From Owenia fusiformis (lineage: Eukaryota > Annelida > Polychaeta > Sabellida > Oweniidae): a DNA stretch of 64,000 bases. How positions within the stretch are numbered: the first letter of the stretch is position 1; every line of letters begins with the position of its first letter. This document shows positions 31,505-43,407 of this stretch, one piece after another. The stretch is taken from NCBI GenBank assembly GCA_903813345.2, contig CAIIXF020000007.1, forward strand, positions 9,121,730 through 9,185,729. The letters are read 5' to 3'. The position numbers and the translations under genes were made by a program. The notes beneath the pieces were generated by a model that was given only the letters and a program-made list of their open reading frames with translations, was not told where the DNA came from and did not search any database.

Positions 31505-31632
31505 ACCAGTCCAGTCCATTTCCAGGTCCAAGTCCATGTCTAGGTCCAAGTCAAGGTCCAGTTCAGGACCAAGTCAAGATCTAGGTCTAATCAGGTTTAA
31601 TCTAGGTCAAAGGTCAAGAACTAGGTCAAAAC
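31505..31632. repeat. Degenerate AGGTCC/AAGTCA repeats
   Basis: Irregular 6-bp-like repetition (AGGTCCAAGTCCATGTC, AGGTCCAAGTCAAGGTCC) inside the Transib-like element. Confidence 0.6.
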
Positions 31633-32793
31633 CAGTATTTTGTCATTTTTTCAATTTTCTCAGTCGTCCTTTAATATTTTTGCTCCGTTTTTTTAATCAT
31701 GTTCCTTTGAAAAAAGCTAATCCCTACAGGCAAGTTGTTTTTGATCACTCTTACCGTTTTTGAGATATGGCATCCGAAAAGTAGGTCACAATAAAACAGG
31801 TTCTTGGAATTCAATGTATGAGCTATGAAATATGTGAAGAATTGTCCAAAGAATCCGAATCTGCAAACAAGATTTTGATCCGACTTCCGGTCGGAAGCTA
31901 TGGCATTTTGAAATCTCAAAAATCGCTATTTTGGTATCCCATGTTAAGTCAATGGGGCTTGAGAAAACAACACAACACTAGATACAGCTTGGATGCAGCC
32001 AACTTAATAAGAATCTACAATAGAAGCCGTCCTCAAAATCTACTTTCCTTCAAAATTTGGACACTAAAAGGCCTATGTCAAAATCTAGGTCAAATTCATA
32101 GTTTTTCCTTTGACTACTACAAATCATATCTGAACCAACAACAAAGGACTCATCTTTTATTGATCTCATATTTACCAATACTTTTGTTTGAAAATCAGGA
32201 TATACATTCCTCTGAAGGTTCTACACTGTGAGAGCACAGGACCGTGGGTCCTTTATTTCATCTGTAATGGCATTTTCCAGTTGATGGGTTTATATATAGT
32301 ATTTTTCATGAGTGTGTCTTTAGACTACTTGTAGTGGGGTGGCTAATTACTTTCCTGAATGAGGAATGTTTATCCAAACAATGGATACAAAGAAAATCTG
32401 GCCAGTTGTCCATCAGTAAATAAATCATCATGATAAAAGTATAATTTATTAAAGCATCCATTTGTTACCGTTCTGAATCCAAATGATACATAGGTACATC
32501 CATTTTATACATATATGTTGACGTTTACGAAATGTTTTTCAAATATCTTCCCTATAACAGGAATATGGTAGCTGAAACTTTCACACATTGTCATACTATG
32601 TATATTGAATATGTATGCAAGATTTCAAGTCACAATGTTAAGTAGAATCTCTGAGATCACTTACCTTGATTTGCTGTCATATTTTTGCAATGATCCCATT
32701 CCCTATAATGTACGCGAGTACCCACGAAACATTACATATAAATGACTGCATCCACATAGATCGACTAGCCACAGTGTGATATATCACTTTCAG

Positions 32794-33168
32794 GTTCTAA
32801 AATGCAATCTTGGACAGGCACTTCAAAAGAAAAGGAAAGACACAAGAGACAATCGTTTGTTACACATGGACAATGCCCCAGCACACAGGTCCAAGCTAGT
32901 TCAGGATACTCTTGCAGCATTCATGGACATGCCTCAACTTCCACATGCTCCATATAGCCCTGATATTGCTCCTTGTGATTTCTATCTTTTTCCCACCCTT
33001 AAGATGGCATTAAAGGGACAATCCTTTCAGACATTAGCTGAGCTGCAAATGGCTGTACAAAAACAGCTGAACACCATGGCTGCTGATGGATTTGGGCATG
33101 TGTTCTCTGCATGGGTGCGCCGACAGAAGAAAGTAATTGAACTTGGAGGAGAATACATTGAGGATTGA
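32794..33168 (+). CDS. Mariner transposase, exon 2 (second and third catalytic Asp)
   Basis: Continues VLKCNLGQALQKKRK after the intron. HMDNAPAHRS holds the second catalytic aspartate. The mariner signature YSPDIAPCDFYLFP holds the third. I count 35 residues between these two aspartates, where classical mariners have 34. The protein ends ...ELGGEYIED and TGA, as in complete mariner transposases. No stop or frameshift. Confidence 0.9.
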   Translation, partial: VLKCNLGQALQKKRKDTRDNRLLHMDNAPAHRSKLVQDTLAAFMDMPQLPHAPYSPDIAPCDFYLFPTLKMALKGQSFQTLAELQMAVQKQLNTMAADGFGHVFSAWVRRQKKVIELGGEYIED

Positions 33169-33524
33169 ATATAATTCAAATGGATGATTATCAGGAATAA
33201 TAAGGAATGATATGGATTATTATTGAACTTACTGCGATATGCTTTTCATATACATCTTGCATTGCAAAATATATTGCACCAGCAAACTTTTCATTGAAAA
33301 TCCATTTGTTATTATGATGAAAATAGCCTTAAAAATGGATTCCGGGTGTATGCACCATGATCCAAGAGAAGTGCTCTATCTCAAAATGTATTTGCATTTA
33401 GTTAATAAAATTTTAACATCTAATAGATAATTGATTATTCTTTATTTGTACAAAGTTTCATTTAAATCTGGTAAAGGTAAGCGTGCCTATAAAATTTTGT
33501 CCATTACTTTTGAATCACCCCTCG

Positions 33525-34399
33525 TACTACCCTCTATAATACAGTTGTCTAATAGTAAAATATATGTTTCTGTCGTTAATCTAGGTTTATATGTGCTTCC
33601 CTCTTATTTACAGTTGTATAATAGTAAAACATATGTTTCTGTCGTTAATCTAGGTTTATATGTGCTTCCCTCTATAATACAGTTATATAATAATAAAACA
33701 TATGTTTATATCGTTAATCTAGGTTTATATGTGCTTCCCTCTATAATACAGTTGTATAATAGTAAAATGTATGTTTCTGTCGTTAATCTAGGTTAATATG
33801 TGCTACCCTCTATAATACAGTTGTATAATAGTAAAACATATGTTTCTGTTGTTAATCTAGGATTATATGCGCTACCCTCTATAATACTGTTGTATAACAG
33901 CATAACATATGTTTCTGTCGTTAATCTAGGTTTATATGTGCTACCCTCTATAATACAGTTGTATAATAGTATAACATATGTTACTGTCGTTAATCTAGGT
34001 TTATATGCGCTACCCTCTATAATACAGTTGTATAAAAGTATAACATATGTTTCTGTCGTTAATCTAGGTTTATATGCGCTACCCTCTATTATACAGTTGT
34101 ATAATAGTATAACATATGTTTCTGTCGTTAATCTAGGTTTATATGTGCTACCCTCTATAATACAGTTGTATAATATTAAAATATATGTTTTTGTCGTTAA
34201 TCTAGGATTACATGTGCTACCCTCTATAATACAGTTGTATAATAGTATAACATATGTTTCTGTTCAACAGTAGGTTTAATGTAGGTTTATATGTGCTACC
34301 CTCTATAATACAGTTGTATAACAGCATAACATATGTTTCTGTCGTTAATCTAGGTTTATATGTGCTTCCCTCTATAATTACAGTTGAATGTATAATAAT
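33525..34399. repeat. 69-bp satellite, block 4 (~12 units)
   Basis: Resumes at the TA after the mariner. Variants are shared with blocks 1-3 (ATATGCGCTACC, AACAGCATAACAT). One unit near 34262-34283 has a local rearrangement (TTCAACAGTAGGTTTAATG). Confidence 0.95.
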
Positions 34400-34779
34400 A
34401 TAACATAGTAGCCCGGCCAGAATTGTCCAAGGGTCACTTTTTAATAACTTTTTTAATTTTAGTATCATCAACATCCGATTACATATTTGAAAACTAGAGT
34501 AAAATTCTGACACACAAAAAATATTTTAGGGACATCTCTTCAATAATTGATATTATAGGCATTCATAGTATGAATGACGCAAATACATAATTCACCATTT
34601 TGTCTCCTATTTGTTCAAAAATGGCGGCTTATTTCGAGAATTTGAATGTTCAGTTGAAAGTTATTATTTAAAATGTCATAGGTATAGGAAGGCATGTAGA
34701 CTGCTGCTTTGGTATGAGGTAACGACTGTATTTAAAACCTGTTTTAAACAGACTTGTATGTGTACTGGTAAGCTTTATA
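34400..34779. other. No recognised feature
   Basis: Unique sequence. AATTGTCCAAGGG near 34423 recurs near 26555 beside the satellite, perhaps a shared small repeat. Confidence 0.35.
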
Positions 34780-34945
34780 CAATTGTTGACGTCTCCAGAG
34801 GTCAACCGGCAAAATTGTATACCGAGACTGTAAACTGAGAAACTACTGTTGACAGAGACCGAAGGTCGAGGTCAACAGTAGTTTCAAGGTTTACAGTCGA
34901 GGTATATGATTTTGTCGGTTGACCGAATGAAGAGGTCTACAATTG
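34780..34945. repeat. Foldback repeat (~165 bp)
   Basis: CAATTGTTGACGTCTC...GAGACTGTAAACTGAGAAAC pairs with GTTTCAAGGTTTACAGTC...GAGGTCTACAATTG. A hairpin with a short loop. Confidence 0.7.
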
Positions 34946-35403
34946 TTTTGTTAGTCAGAAGAAACTAATAACACACCTGTAGACGACAATTATCGATCAA
35001 TGAAAATATTGTTTGATTATTTCAAGTGTTTGCGGGGTAACCTCATCTACTTTTTAACCTGCGAATTGTTCGTGCAATACCCCATTTTAGCATTTGAAGT
35101 CTTATTTTGTACATTTCACTATTTTTTCTCCGGTTCGAATCGAATATCTGAATAAAAAAGGGGTAGCTAAATTCTCTATTTTCAGCACTTCACTGCATAC
35201 TCATTAAGTATAGTTAATGTTAATTCTATGTTTCTCTTTGTATTTTGGCTATCCTTATTGTCTATTCTGATATGCTACGTGACGTCACACTAGCTAGAAC
35301 AATTGATTTACTGGTCTATATTGGAGTATGTATGACCAATAAAATTCATAAATGAAAACAATCGTGTTTCTTGTCTGTTTATCATATTAGAATCGTAACA
35401 AAA
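34946..35403. other. No recognised feature
   Basis: Unique AT-rich sequence. Confidence 0.35.
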
Positions 35404-35547
35404 ACCTCGATTTTATGATTTATGTCAAATATATGACCTCAAAACTTATTCTGGCCATTGCCAAAGACCTCAATCATTTTAACAATGAACAGAATAAAAA
35501 TTTTGGTCATATAGGCTTATTACGCCATAAATCATAAAATCTCGGTC
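35404..35547. repeat. Foldback repeat (~144 bp)
   Basis: ACCTCGATTTTATGATTTATG pairs with CATAAATCATAAAATCTCGG, and GGTCATATAGG with the TATATGACC block inside. Confidence 0.65.
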
Positions 35548-36484
35548 TTTATTCCTTAAGTAAAGTCAAAATATTAATATCACATTCATCAATAAAAACG
35601 TCAGGCTGCCATGTATTTCTTTAAACATTATGACGTCACATTCCCATAGTTCACAAGTGTAGTACAGTAACAAATGCGGTCAACAATATGATATCCCATG
35701 ATGCACAGGTGGGGTACAGGCAAAAATGTTGACCGCTAATTGACCAATCAGATGCGAGTATTCACAATGAGGTACTAACAACATACATTGTATGGCTTTT
35801 GCACAGTATTTTGGTAAGGTCACAGGACAAGTTTTTTAACCATTCTATTGTATATAGTTACATATGATTATATTACGTAATTGTATTAATCAAGATGACA
35901 AGATATAAAACTCTTTTTAAAAGATAGAAAATTAGGTGAAAAGTAACAGAAGAGAAAGAAATATACGTTTATATAAGCACATATACATGTAGCTAAATGT
36001 TATACACTTCAATTTATTACGTGTCCAGATAATACTTTTTCAAATCTAACTTAAATTTATTTCTAGAATTTAAACGTCTAAAAGTTTCAGGTAAGGTAAT
36101 TTATTCCATGTTGTCTGTCCTATGTATTTAATGCTCCTTAATGTATTTGAAAATTCAAATCAACAACGTCAACAACAAGAAAACCTACCCAGTTACGCAA
36201 CATACCCGTGACATAAACAATGCTGAGATGGCTGCCACAACCAAAGTGGTACACGGTCCCTTGATCTCAACCAAAGCAAAGGACATATATTAAATACACT
36301 ACTCTCGCATAAACTCATCTCAACTGGTCAAACCCGCTCTATTCAAACGTAATCTGGTCAACTAGTGGCCAAAGCTGATCATAACAGTTGGGCTACTGCT
36401 ACTTTACAGTTTTTGGTCCTCTCCTTGGCGCCTGTGCTTAGATTTTCATATGACGAGGTCCACCTAGTCATAGGAGTAAAATAG
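35548..36484. other. No recognised feature
   Basis: Unique AT-rich sequence without a convincing frame. Confidence 0.35.
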
Positions 36485-36632
36485 TATAACGTATATAATT
36501 TTATATATTAATCTACTTTTATGTACCACCTTCTATAATACAGTTGTCGAATCGTATTTCTCATTAACAAATAATTCAGAAGTATAATAGTATATGCTTG
36601 TTTCGGTCGTTAATCTCGGTTCATATATGCTA
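36485..36632. repeat. Decayed outlying satellite units
   Basis: ATTAATCTACTTTTATGTAC, CACCTTCTATAATACAGTTG and CGGTCGTTAATCTCGGTTCA are recognisable, diverged versions of the 69-bp unit, ~2 kb beyond the main array. Confidence 0.6.
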
Positions 36633-36999
36633 TTATTTCATTAAATGTAAGACGAAATGATTTGGTTTAATATTTCTCTTTTTGTACTTCACAGTTTATC
36701 AGCTTTTTTGTACAATTCAGGTTTTCTTGAAAAAAATCTTGGTGCATACTAATTTATAAGAAAATATGTGAAAATTGGAGAGATTTGCCGTTTAGTTTTT
36801 TCTAAAAATGTTTTAATTTAACATTGCTCTCAATGGGATATTCGTTTTTATCTTTTTTAAAATCCCACAACTCAGATTTTCTCTAAAGTAAATTGGGATC
36901 ATTTGATTGGACAACATATGTATTTATAAAAATATTTGAGAAAATTCACTGTGAGAAAAAAATTGATTTGATTTAAATAATTAATTATGTTATTCCATT

Positions 37000-37702
37000 G
37001 TATTTATTATTATTTTATTCACCTTTATAACGGTGGCACACCTCAAAGGGTGCTATACATATATAAAACATTTTACAATCAATCTTTCAATTTAATGTAA
37101 ACTTTGTTTAAAAATCTCTTGGTAAGAGAATCAAATTTAAAACCAATTTCATGCCCATAATTCAAAAATACATCATTACCAAGCAGCCAATGTAGTTTTG
37201 AGTCTTCTGGTAAAGTTAAAAATTCATTCCATACAGGAGATGGAAGTGTTGATTTAAAATCATTGAATAGGGCAAGGCGTTCAGGATTGAAAAAAGGACA
37301 TCTAAGCAATCTGTGACGTAGGTCATCCCTACATTCATCATTGCATAATAGACAAATGCCACTTCCCTTGCCCCATCTTTCTAAATCAGCCTGTAACATA
37401 AAACAGCCAGTCCTGGCTCTAAATTTAAGCTGGGTGAGGTAAAAATCATTTTTATTGTTCATATATAGCTCCATACCAGGGTGTTGTTTGACATCCTTAT
37501 AAAAACTTAGTGAAGACTGGGTTCCAATCTTTTCTTGAAAATTAAAGATATCTTGATCATCCGAAATGACCTTATATGAAAGGGCCCAGTCCACATCATT
37601 TCGGAACATAACACCTTCAAGACCCCTGTCCATTAAAATATCATGCACATTATTCATATATTTCCAAGATAATATTTTGCCTTGATTATGACATTTAAGC
37701 AT
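37000..37702 (-). pseudogene. 3' end of a non-LTR retrotransposon (ORF2 C-terminus plus 3' UTR)
   Basis: A 207-codon minus-strand frame (37079-37702) contains YLTQLKFRARTGCFML, WGKGSGICLLCNDECRDDLR and HRLLRCPFFNPER. This is the C-terminal R-x-R-T-G and C-x2-C...H...C module that follows the RT domain in CR1/Jockey-group LINEs. The 3' flank on the minus strand ends with GGTGAATAAAATAATAATAAT, a usual LINE tail. The RT and endonuclease are missing, consistent with 5' truncation. Confidence 0.7.
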
Positions 37703-37757
37703 ACTTTGAAAAACTACATTTAAACATATATTGTATGTATATAATGATGAATGGGAA

Positions 37758-37914
37758 GCTTATTTTTGGTGTATATACAGTATTGATCCTCGGATTTCCT
37801 AGTAAGGTAGTCATTCAATGACTATTGCGCAGTCAGTTCGCGCATCCCAAATAGTGCTCTCGTGTAAGCTCTCGGTGGACGAGAATCAATACTGTATATA
37901 CACCAAAAATAAAT
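37758..37914. repeat. Foldback MITE-like repeat (~157 bp)
   Basis: TTATTTTTGGTGTATATACA + GTATTGATCCTCGG pairs with CGAGAATCAATAC + TGTATATACACCAAAAATAA. Confidence 0.75.
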
Positions 37915-40900
37915 TTACCTGTCTGGATAACACGTTAGAGGGTTGTTATTTTTGTAAATACCACTTCTTTGCGACACTCTGGCGACACTATCAGTATGGT
38001 TACAATGATATTAAACGTCTACACCACCATATGAATAGCCATAAATATATATTAAAGTTCAGTAATTTTTCATATTATTATTAGATTTGTATAAGTATTA
38101 TATAATCATGAAATACCATGTTAAAACTTCAAAGGCTTACACGATGTTGTACATTTAGTAACAACACGAACAATAATCTCTGTGTGACACAATCCAATCG
38201 TGGTATGAAGCTTTAAGATGGTGATACAATGTTTTTTTCTGAAAGATAAAATTGACAAAAAATCAGATTTGAACAATTAATACAGTGCATGTAATTCCTA
38301 AATAGCAATTGCTGAAACTGATACAGGTGTTATACTTATTTTCTGTAGAATGAAACGTTAGTTGGTACACTTCGTTGGTAAGTGAATGGTCGTACAAATT
38401 GAAGATTTGCTGAGTTTAAGGTAATCAAATGATTAGATTTCATTGTATAACGATACCCAGAGGCAACACAGGCTCTTGTGTTTGAATAAATTCAATTACT
38501 GTTAACAGATATTCACTCTCAAGAGACCTGGATTTGACTTCGACCTTTTGATTTGTTAATTTGAAGAAACGAATGTCGCCCTGACATAATCTGAAGTTAA
38601 AATGATGCGTTTTTAAAACACCATGGAGACGAGTAGTCGTATTTGATTTATAAAGTGACATCGCTAATTTAAATCATAAGTAACACCAAATAGTCGTTGA
38701 TCAAACCCGTGAACATTTTAGGTTACATGGACGATTTGATTATCGTGTTAAAATGGTCGAAATAGATTAAGTGTTAGAGACGGGAAGTGCTTGATATAAA
38801 ATAAAATATTCTTTCATTGATTTGACTTTGAGTCAAAAGTGTGCAACAATATAGTAAGAGAATACGTTTTGGTTGAATCGAGCGGTGCATAAACACAAAT
38901 AGCTATTTCCCATGATTCCCTTATAAATTACATTATTGCACTGCACCCCCAAATATACAAATCACATTGCGCTTCTTTAATTAGCATACTTGTTTAAATT
39001 TTCGCTTCTCTTACATGTGCAAAATTGACGTACTGTAGCTGCACGGTCGGAATGAAAGAAATCTTAGTTAATCAATAGTCTTGCGTGCTTCCAACTGGAC
39101 ACGAAGACGGTTGAGTAGGCCTATAATATCTCTTTTAATACATCATTTGATATGTAACTTGTTTGTTTTATATTGTTTTAATTAATTGAGTTAACTTTAT
39201 ATGCACGCAATAAGATGCATAATCTAGGTAATTATTTAATAATGTCAAACTCATCCAGCTTAAGCTTATAGCAACATGGACTTAGAAACCCGTGATATGG
39301 TACGAAGCATTTTAGAATTGCACTTGACGTGTGTAACACCCGGGGTACAACAATTATATATTGTTAAATTCTTACCGGAAATACATTTCTTAGTTATAGT
39401 TCTTGCATAATTTGCAAGATCATGAAAATAAACAATATTCATCACAAAATTTCGCGGGTTAAGTCGTATTATTTTCGTTTCTGTCGAATGTGGATCAATA
39501 AAAGTGACTGAAATTCACTTTGGAACATAATCAAATAACATTATTTGAACGGTTAAAAACAGATTTATCTCTACATCTTAAAGTGATTTTAAAGTAATTA
39601 AGGTGTTAAAATGCCATTTATACTTTTTTGCAGTTGATTAGGGAATACAGAGATCACGAAAATGACAGGCATCGACAGTTTGTGTGTGAAAAGACTCATT
39701 ATAGAATTTACTAAGCGAAACTAAAATGTATCATCCAAACGATTTTGAATTCATTTTTGCATAAATGAAGCATGGCAAATGAGAAAATGAGGAACCTAGA
39801 ATAGGCAATTACTACTTGGAGTAAAACTTGACATTACAATCTCATTGTCTCAATATGGCGATTGGTGGCCGAAAATGTATTGACTTTACTTCAATAAAGT
39901 TTATACTATAAACAAATCTCATTGTCTGGTTTAACTTGTTTTCAAAAGTTGAATCTTGTAGGTGTGAACTCTAAATTCAAAGAAAGAGAGAGTACTGGCA
40001 ATTTTACAGTAAAAGCTACTTTTGTTAATGGCTATAACACATTTACATTTTTAAAAGTGTGTTAGCCTTGAAGAACATGCAATTGAATTTCCCGAAAACA
40101 CTTCATTGGTGTTTCTAATGGCGTACTACCAAGAGGAAGGGCGAATGCGACAGATAAGACTAAAGGATCCAAGACATGACGATAACCGCTTTATGAATTT
40201 CCAATTCACTTTTTTGAACGCCATTTAAGGCTTCATCCCAGGTCATTAAACTCTCACGTACGTCTCAAGTACGTTATCAATCGGTCTCATTGCAATGTAC
40301 GTGATGGCGCCAAAACATTTTCAGCAGGCTCGAAGCTACAAGTTTGAACTGGCTGTGGGTTTCATACTTTTCGAAAGGAGGCCCTTCTAGTTTGTATTTT
40401 TATGCACAAAATGATAAATTTGCATTACTTTCCAAAAATAAACATTTTAACAATTCAATTAAGAAGTAAGGTGCAATTAAATGTTATAAAGAGTAACACA
40501 CCATATTGTCAAGTGGAAATAAACCTTGGGGAAGTAATTACAAATATGCAAATTAGTTTACCACATCGGCCATTTTGAATAGCTCTTCCTATGTAAACAA
40601 GTATTTTAAAATACCTTTTAACAAATGTTGGTTATAATCTGACATTTTCAGCCAATTTTCAAAAAATGTCAGGAGAGAGACCTTCCGAGTTACCATATCC
40701 CTGAAGTGGATGTATTTGAACACATTCTCTTCGTTGCGTTCAAAATCATAAGTTAGTTGCCATCAAGATAAGATATACAACATGACTAACCTTTTTGGTA
40801 TAATATTAATCAATGCGTCAGCCTATCATGATTTAGACAAAGTGTTTCAAGGGGCCTTTATATTGTTATTTCTGATAACCAGTTTTAATAATTGCCTCTG

Positions 40901-41250
40901 GATTGATGGGTAACGTCGTTTTTATACTCCATGATAGAATCCAAAGAAAGTTTTATGTCGACAATGTTTTTGTTATTTCCCAATTAACTATAGTTTATGT
41001 TATATTAGAATCGCCGTCCTTTCCGGTAACATCTACAGTCTACTGATTTATATGTTTCTAATATTATATCTTGACTAATGCTGACTTTTTCGCTTGGTTC
41101 AGTTGCAATTGCATCTATTCTGATTCAGCTGCGAATGCCTGTCTATCTGTCATTGTCCTTTTGAATAATTATATTTCGCTTCCGCATTTGGGGCTCGTGA
41201 CAGCGGCAATATGTGGCATGTGATGCCAGCGGGTAGACGATGTGCAATAA
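37915..41250. other. Long stretch without a recognised gene or repeat
   Basis: About 3.3 kb of AT-rich, apparently unique sequence. A short minus-strand frame (38440-38661) contains a possible exon after CTTCAG, but it matches nothing I know. No hairpin of note. Confidence 0.35.
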
Positions 41251-41820
41251 ATTAACAATTAATCATAAGGGTATGTAATGGGAGGTTTTGGATAGGGTTG
41301 AACCCGAACGATATATTCACTTATCCCATACTTGGACGTGTTATAGGTACATAAAGCAGGTTTGTAAAAACTCATATTTTCATCTGCGGGCAGATATACC
41401 TTTACATCCCGCTCCGAGCGATCTGTTTGATGGTTTAGAGAATGGAAGGAGCATACATATTCCTGATAATAATCAAAGATTCGAGAAAATAAATGTGGAT
41501 GCACATCTGAAAGAACGGCAAAATCCGGTCACGGCTATGAAAACAAGACTAGACATGAATAATTCCTCGGTTGGTTGGACGTTTACTGAACTGTGGCCAA
41601 TTGAATAATGTGACCTACGGCCCTTGGGCAGATATATTACGTTGGCCTCGGGATAATCCCAATATCTTGAACCTCATATAGGATAACCTCTATTTATCCT
41701 ATGCCAAGTAGAGTTTTAGGGAGATAAGTTGGTAAGATATATCCCGTATCCTGATTTTGAGGTTTCCATATCCTGAACCTCCATATCTCCCGCCATATCT
41801 CCCGCTCCAGGGCAATCCCC
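41251..41820. other. Unrecognised segment with a 106-codon frame
   Basis: The + strand frame 41288-41608 reads through a Pro/His/Asp-rich peptide with no known motif. The words GGATAGGGTTGAACCC and CCTCATATAGGATAACC resemble the ends of the foldback at 42794, so the whole may be a related repeat. Confidence 0.3.
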
Positions 41821-41946
41821 GCTTCGAAAAACAAATTGAAAAAATAAGAAAAATTGAACAAAAGATAAAATGTGAAAAAAAATTTGAAAAAAATAAAAAA
41901 TTGAAAAAATGAAAAAATCGAAAAAATTGAAAAAATTAGAAAAATG
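41821..41946. repeat. A-rich simple repeat (TTGAAAAA)n
   Basis: Low-complexity run of AAAAATTGAAAAA words immediately before the TIR element. Confidence 0.8.
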
Positions 41947-41954
41947 TGAAACTA

Positions 41955-42765
41955 ACCCCCCTATCACACCAAACTCGTTCTTACCCGTTCTTGCCAGTCC
42001 TACGAAAACGTCGTAAAACGGGCTCAATCTGGCTGTGGTCGGGAAATATGTCTGAAATAATTAGCTTCTCCGTTCTTAAACAGTCTTCAATACGTCCATC
42101 TCGTTCGCAGTTCGTTCAGGTCGCACCACGTCGGTGTGCAACGCCGTAGAACGCGTCCCTTAGTCTAGAAGGTCATCATGACCTGATAACAGAACGGTAT
42201 GGTCGCAATCGAATTTTGAATCGATTCAAAATTCTAAAATCACATTTCCGTCTGAGAACGTTCATAAAGTTCGTAAATAGACCTTAGAAAGTTGCAGGTA
42301 CGTTCATTCCGTTCGCAAACAGTTTAAAACCAGTTTTGAAGAACCCAGTGGCAACTTGTTTGGTGTGATAGCTATATTTTTGCTAACTCGTTCATAAGCA
42401 GTGTTAAATACGTTCTTAATCAGTTTAAACCCGTTTGCAATGAGTTCTACCTCGTTCTCAACACGTCCTCAGACAGTTCAACTCGTTGTTAAAACGTCCC
42501 TAGTAGGATTGAAGTACGACGGTTTCCGTTCGTAGTACGTCCAGCTCGTCGTTAGTACGTTGTCACTCGTTCTAATTGTAGAACGTGACGACCACGAGAA
42601 CATTTTGAGCATTGTCTAAGTTTTAGAGGACCTACCCGTTCGAGTACGTTCGATGAAGTTTTTAAATAGATCCCAAACGGTTCTTAGTTCGCCCAGTCCG
42701 TTCGTACACAGTTGAAGCCCGTTTTCGAGAACGTAGTGAGAACTAGTTTGGTGTGATAGTAGGGT
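41955..42765. mobile_element. TIR element ACCCTACTATCACACC, copy 2
   Basis: Starts ACCCCCCTATCACACCAAAC and ends GTTTGGTGTGATAGTAGGGT. Long stretches match copy 1 at 22217-22848 (GGCTGTGGTCGGGAAATAT, CAGTTCGTTCAGGTCGCACC, GAACGGTATGGTCGC). An internal CTTGTTTGGTGTGATAG at ~42355 marks the inner unit's end. No transposase. Confidence 0.75.
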
Positions 42766-42793
42766 TAGAAAACTACTTGGTATAGGATAAAGC

Positions 42794-42929
42794 AGTTATG
42801 TACGGTCGGTTTGGATATTGGGTTCATCCCTCGTGAGATATGCACATCTACCTTCGGTCCCTTAGGTAGATATGCATATCGCCCTCTGGATAAACCCCAT
42901 ATCCAAAACCTCCCAGTACATAACCCTTA
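42794..42929. repeat. Foldback repeat (~136 bp)
   Basis: AGTTATGTACGGTCGGTTTG + GATATTGGGTTCATCC pairs with GGATAAACCCCATATCCAAA + ACC..GTACATAACC. Confidence 0.65.
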
Positions 42930-43407
42930 TTTATCTCCTCGAGGGACCGCAAGGAACAGAGGGATTTATAGATATTTCTCAAGGGATACACACTATATAT
43001 ATATCCAAAATTGACTATACATACGAGGGTAGCTGGTTTATCTCGTACTTGAAGTACTTGAATTACTTACCTGACGAATCTTCCCAAGAAAGCACAGAGA
43101 GAAACAGAATGGTTATGGTCACTGTCCATTGTTTGTATTATTCCAGCAGAAACGATGACTTTGTACATGTTACATGACTTCAGGTTTTATATCCAAAGGT
43201 AGATATAGTTGATATCTACTGGTCAAGAAAGTTTGATGCTTCCTCATTTCCATCGTTATCATTAAGATTTGTTTGCTCTTTCTTATTTTTAGAATTTTTT
43301 ACATTAGAATGTTGTCCCATAATGCGGCATCACATATAACACATGACATATTCCCTGGAGCGGGATGATCTGTCTATCTCTCTCTGTATATCCTCAGATA
43401 TAATCTA
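42930..43407. other. No recognised feature
   Basis: Unique sequence with small open frames that show no motif. Confidence 0.35.

Larger units (their letters stand above)
29761..32776. mobile_element. Transib/RAG-like-ended DNA transposon, 3,016 bp, non-autonomous
   Basis: Ends: CACTGTGGCTAGTCGATCTA (29761) and its exact complement up to 32776. The inverted repeat is perfect for 34 bp and resumes at GTAATGTTTCGTG. A 5-bp target duplication TGATA flanks it (29756-29760, 32777-32781). CACTGTG fits the CACWRTG terminal heptamer of Transib transposons, related to the CACAGTG heptamer of V(D)J signals, and Transib makes 5-bp duplications. No transposase or RAG1/RAG2-like protein is readable inside. 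CMC/CACTA elements can also begin CACTG but make 2-4-bp duplications; hAT elements make 8-bp ones. Confidence 0.7.
29623..32793 (+). other. Intron of the mariner transposase
   Basis: Donor AAG|GTAAAC and acceptor ATCACTTTCAG|GTT join the conserved blocks ITGKYFTK and VLKCNL in phase 0, as in uninterrupted mariner proteins. Without the inserted element (29761-32776 plus one 5-bp target copy) the intron would be ~150 bp. It contains a TAAA-type microsatellite (29720-29752). Confidence 0.8.
28490..33524 (+). mobile_element. Mariner element with intact, spliced transposase (5,035 bp)
   Basis: Begins CGAGGGGTGATTCAAAAGTA and ends TACTTTTGAATCACCCCTCG, with TA on each side and satellite on both flanks. 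The TIR is ~40 bp (to ATTTTATAGGCA / TGCCTATAAAAT). It contains a two-exon transposase (28930-29622, 32794-33168) whose intron carries another transposon. Without that insertion the element would be ~2 kb. Both TIRs and the reading frame look intact. Confidence 0.92.

Noticed and set aside
31818-32231. RAG- or Transib-type transposase in the 137-codon frame of the CACTGTG element
   Set aside because: No catalytic DDE context, zinc-binding pattern or other similarity was visible; the frame looks random.
33431-34273. Long frames through the 69-bp satellite on both strands
   Set aside because: The unit length is a multiple of three, so open frames are expected; no start context, splice signal or domain supports a gene.
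37915-41250. Hidden protein-coding gene in the long unique stretch
   Set aside because: Only short frames without recognisable domains; possible splice sites are no more frequent than expected in AT-rich DNA.
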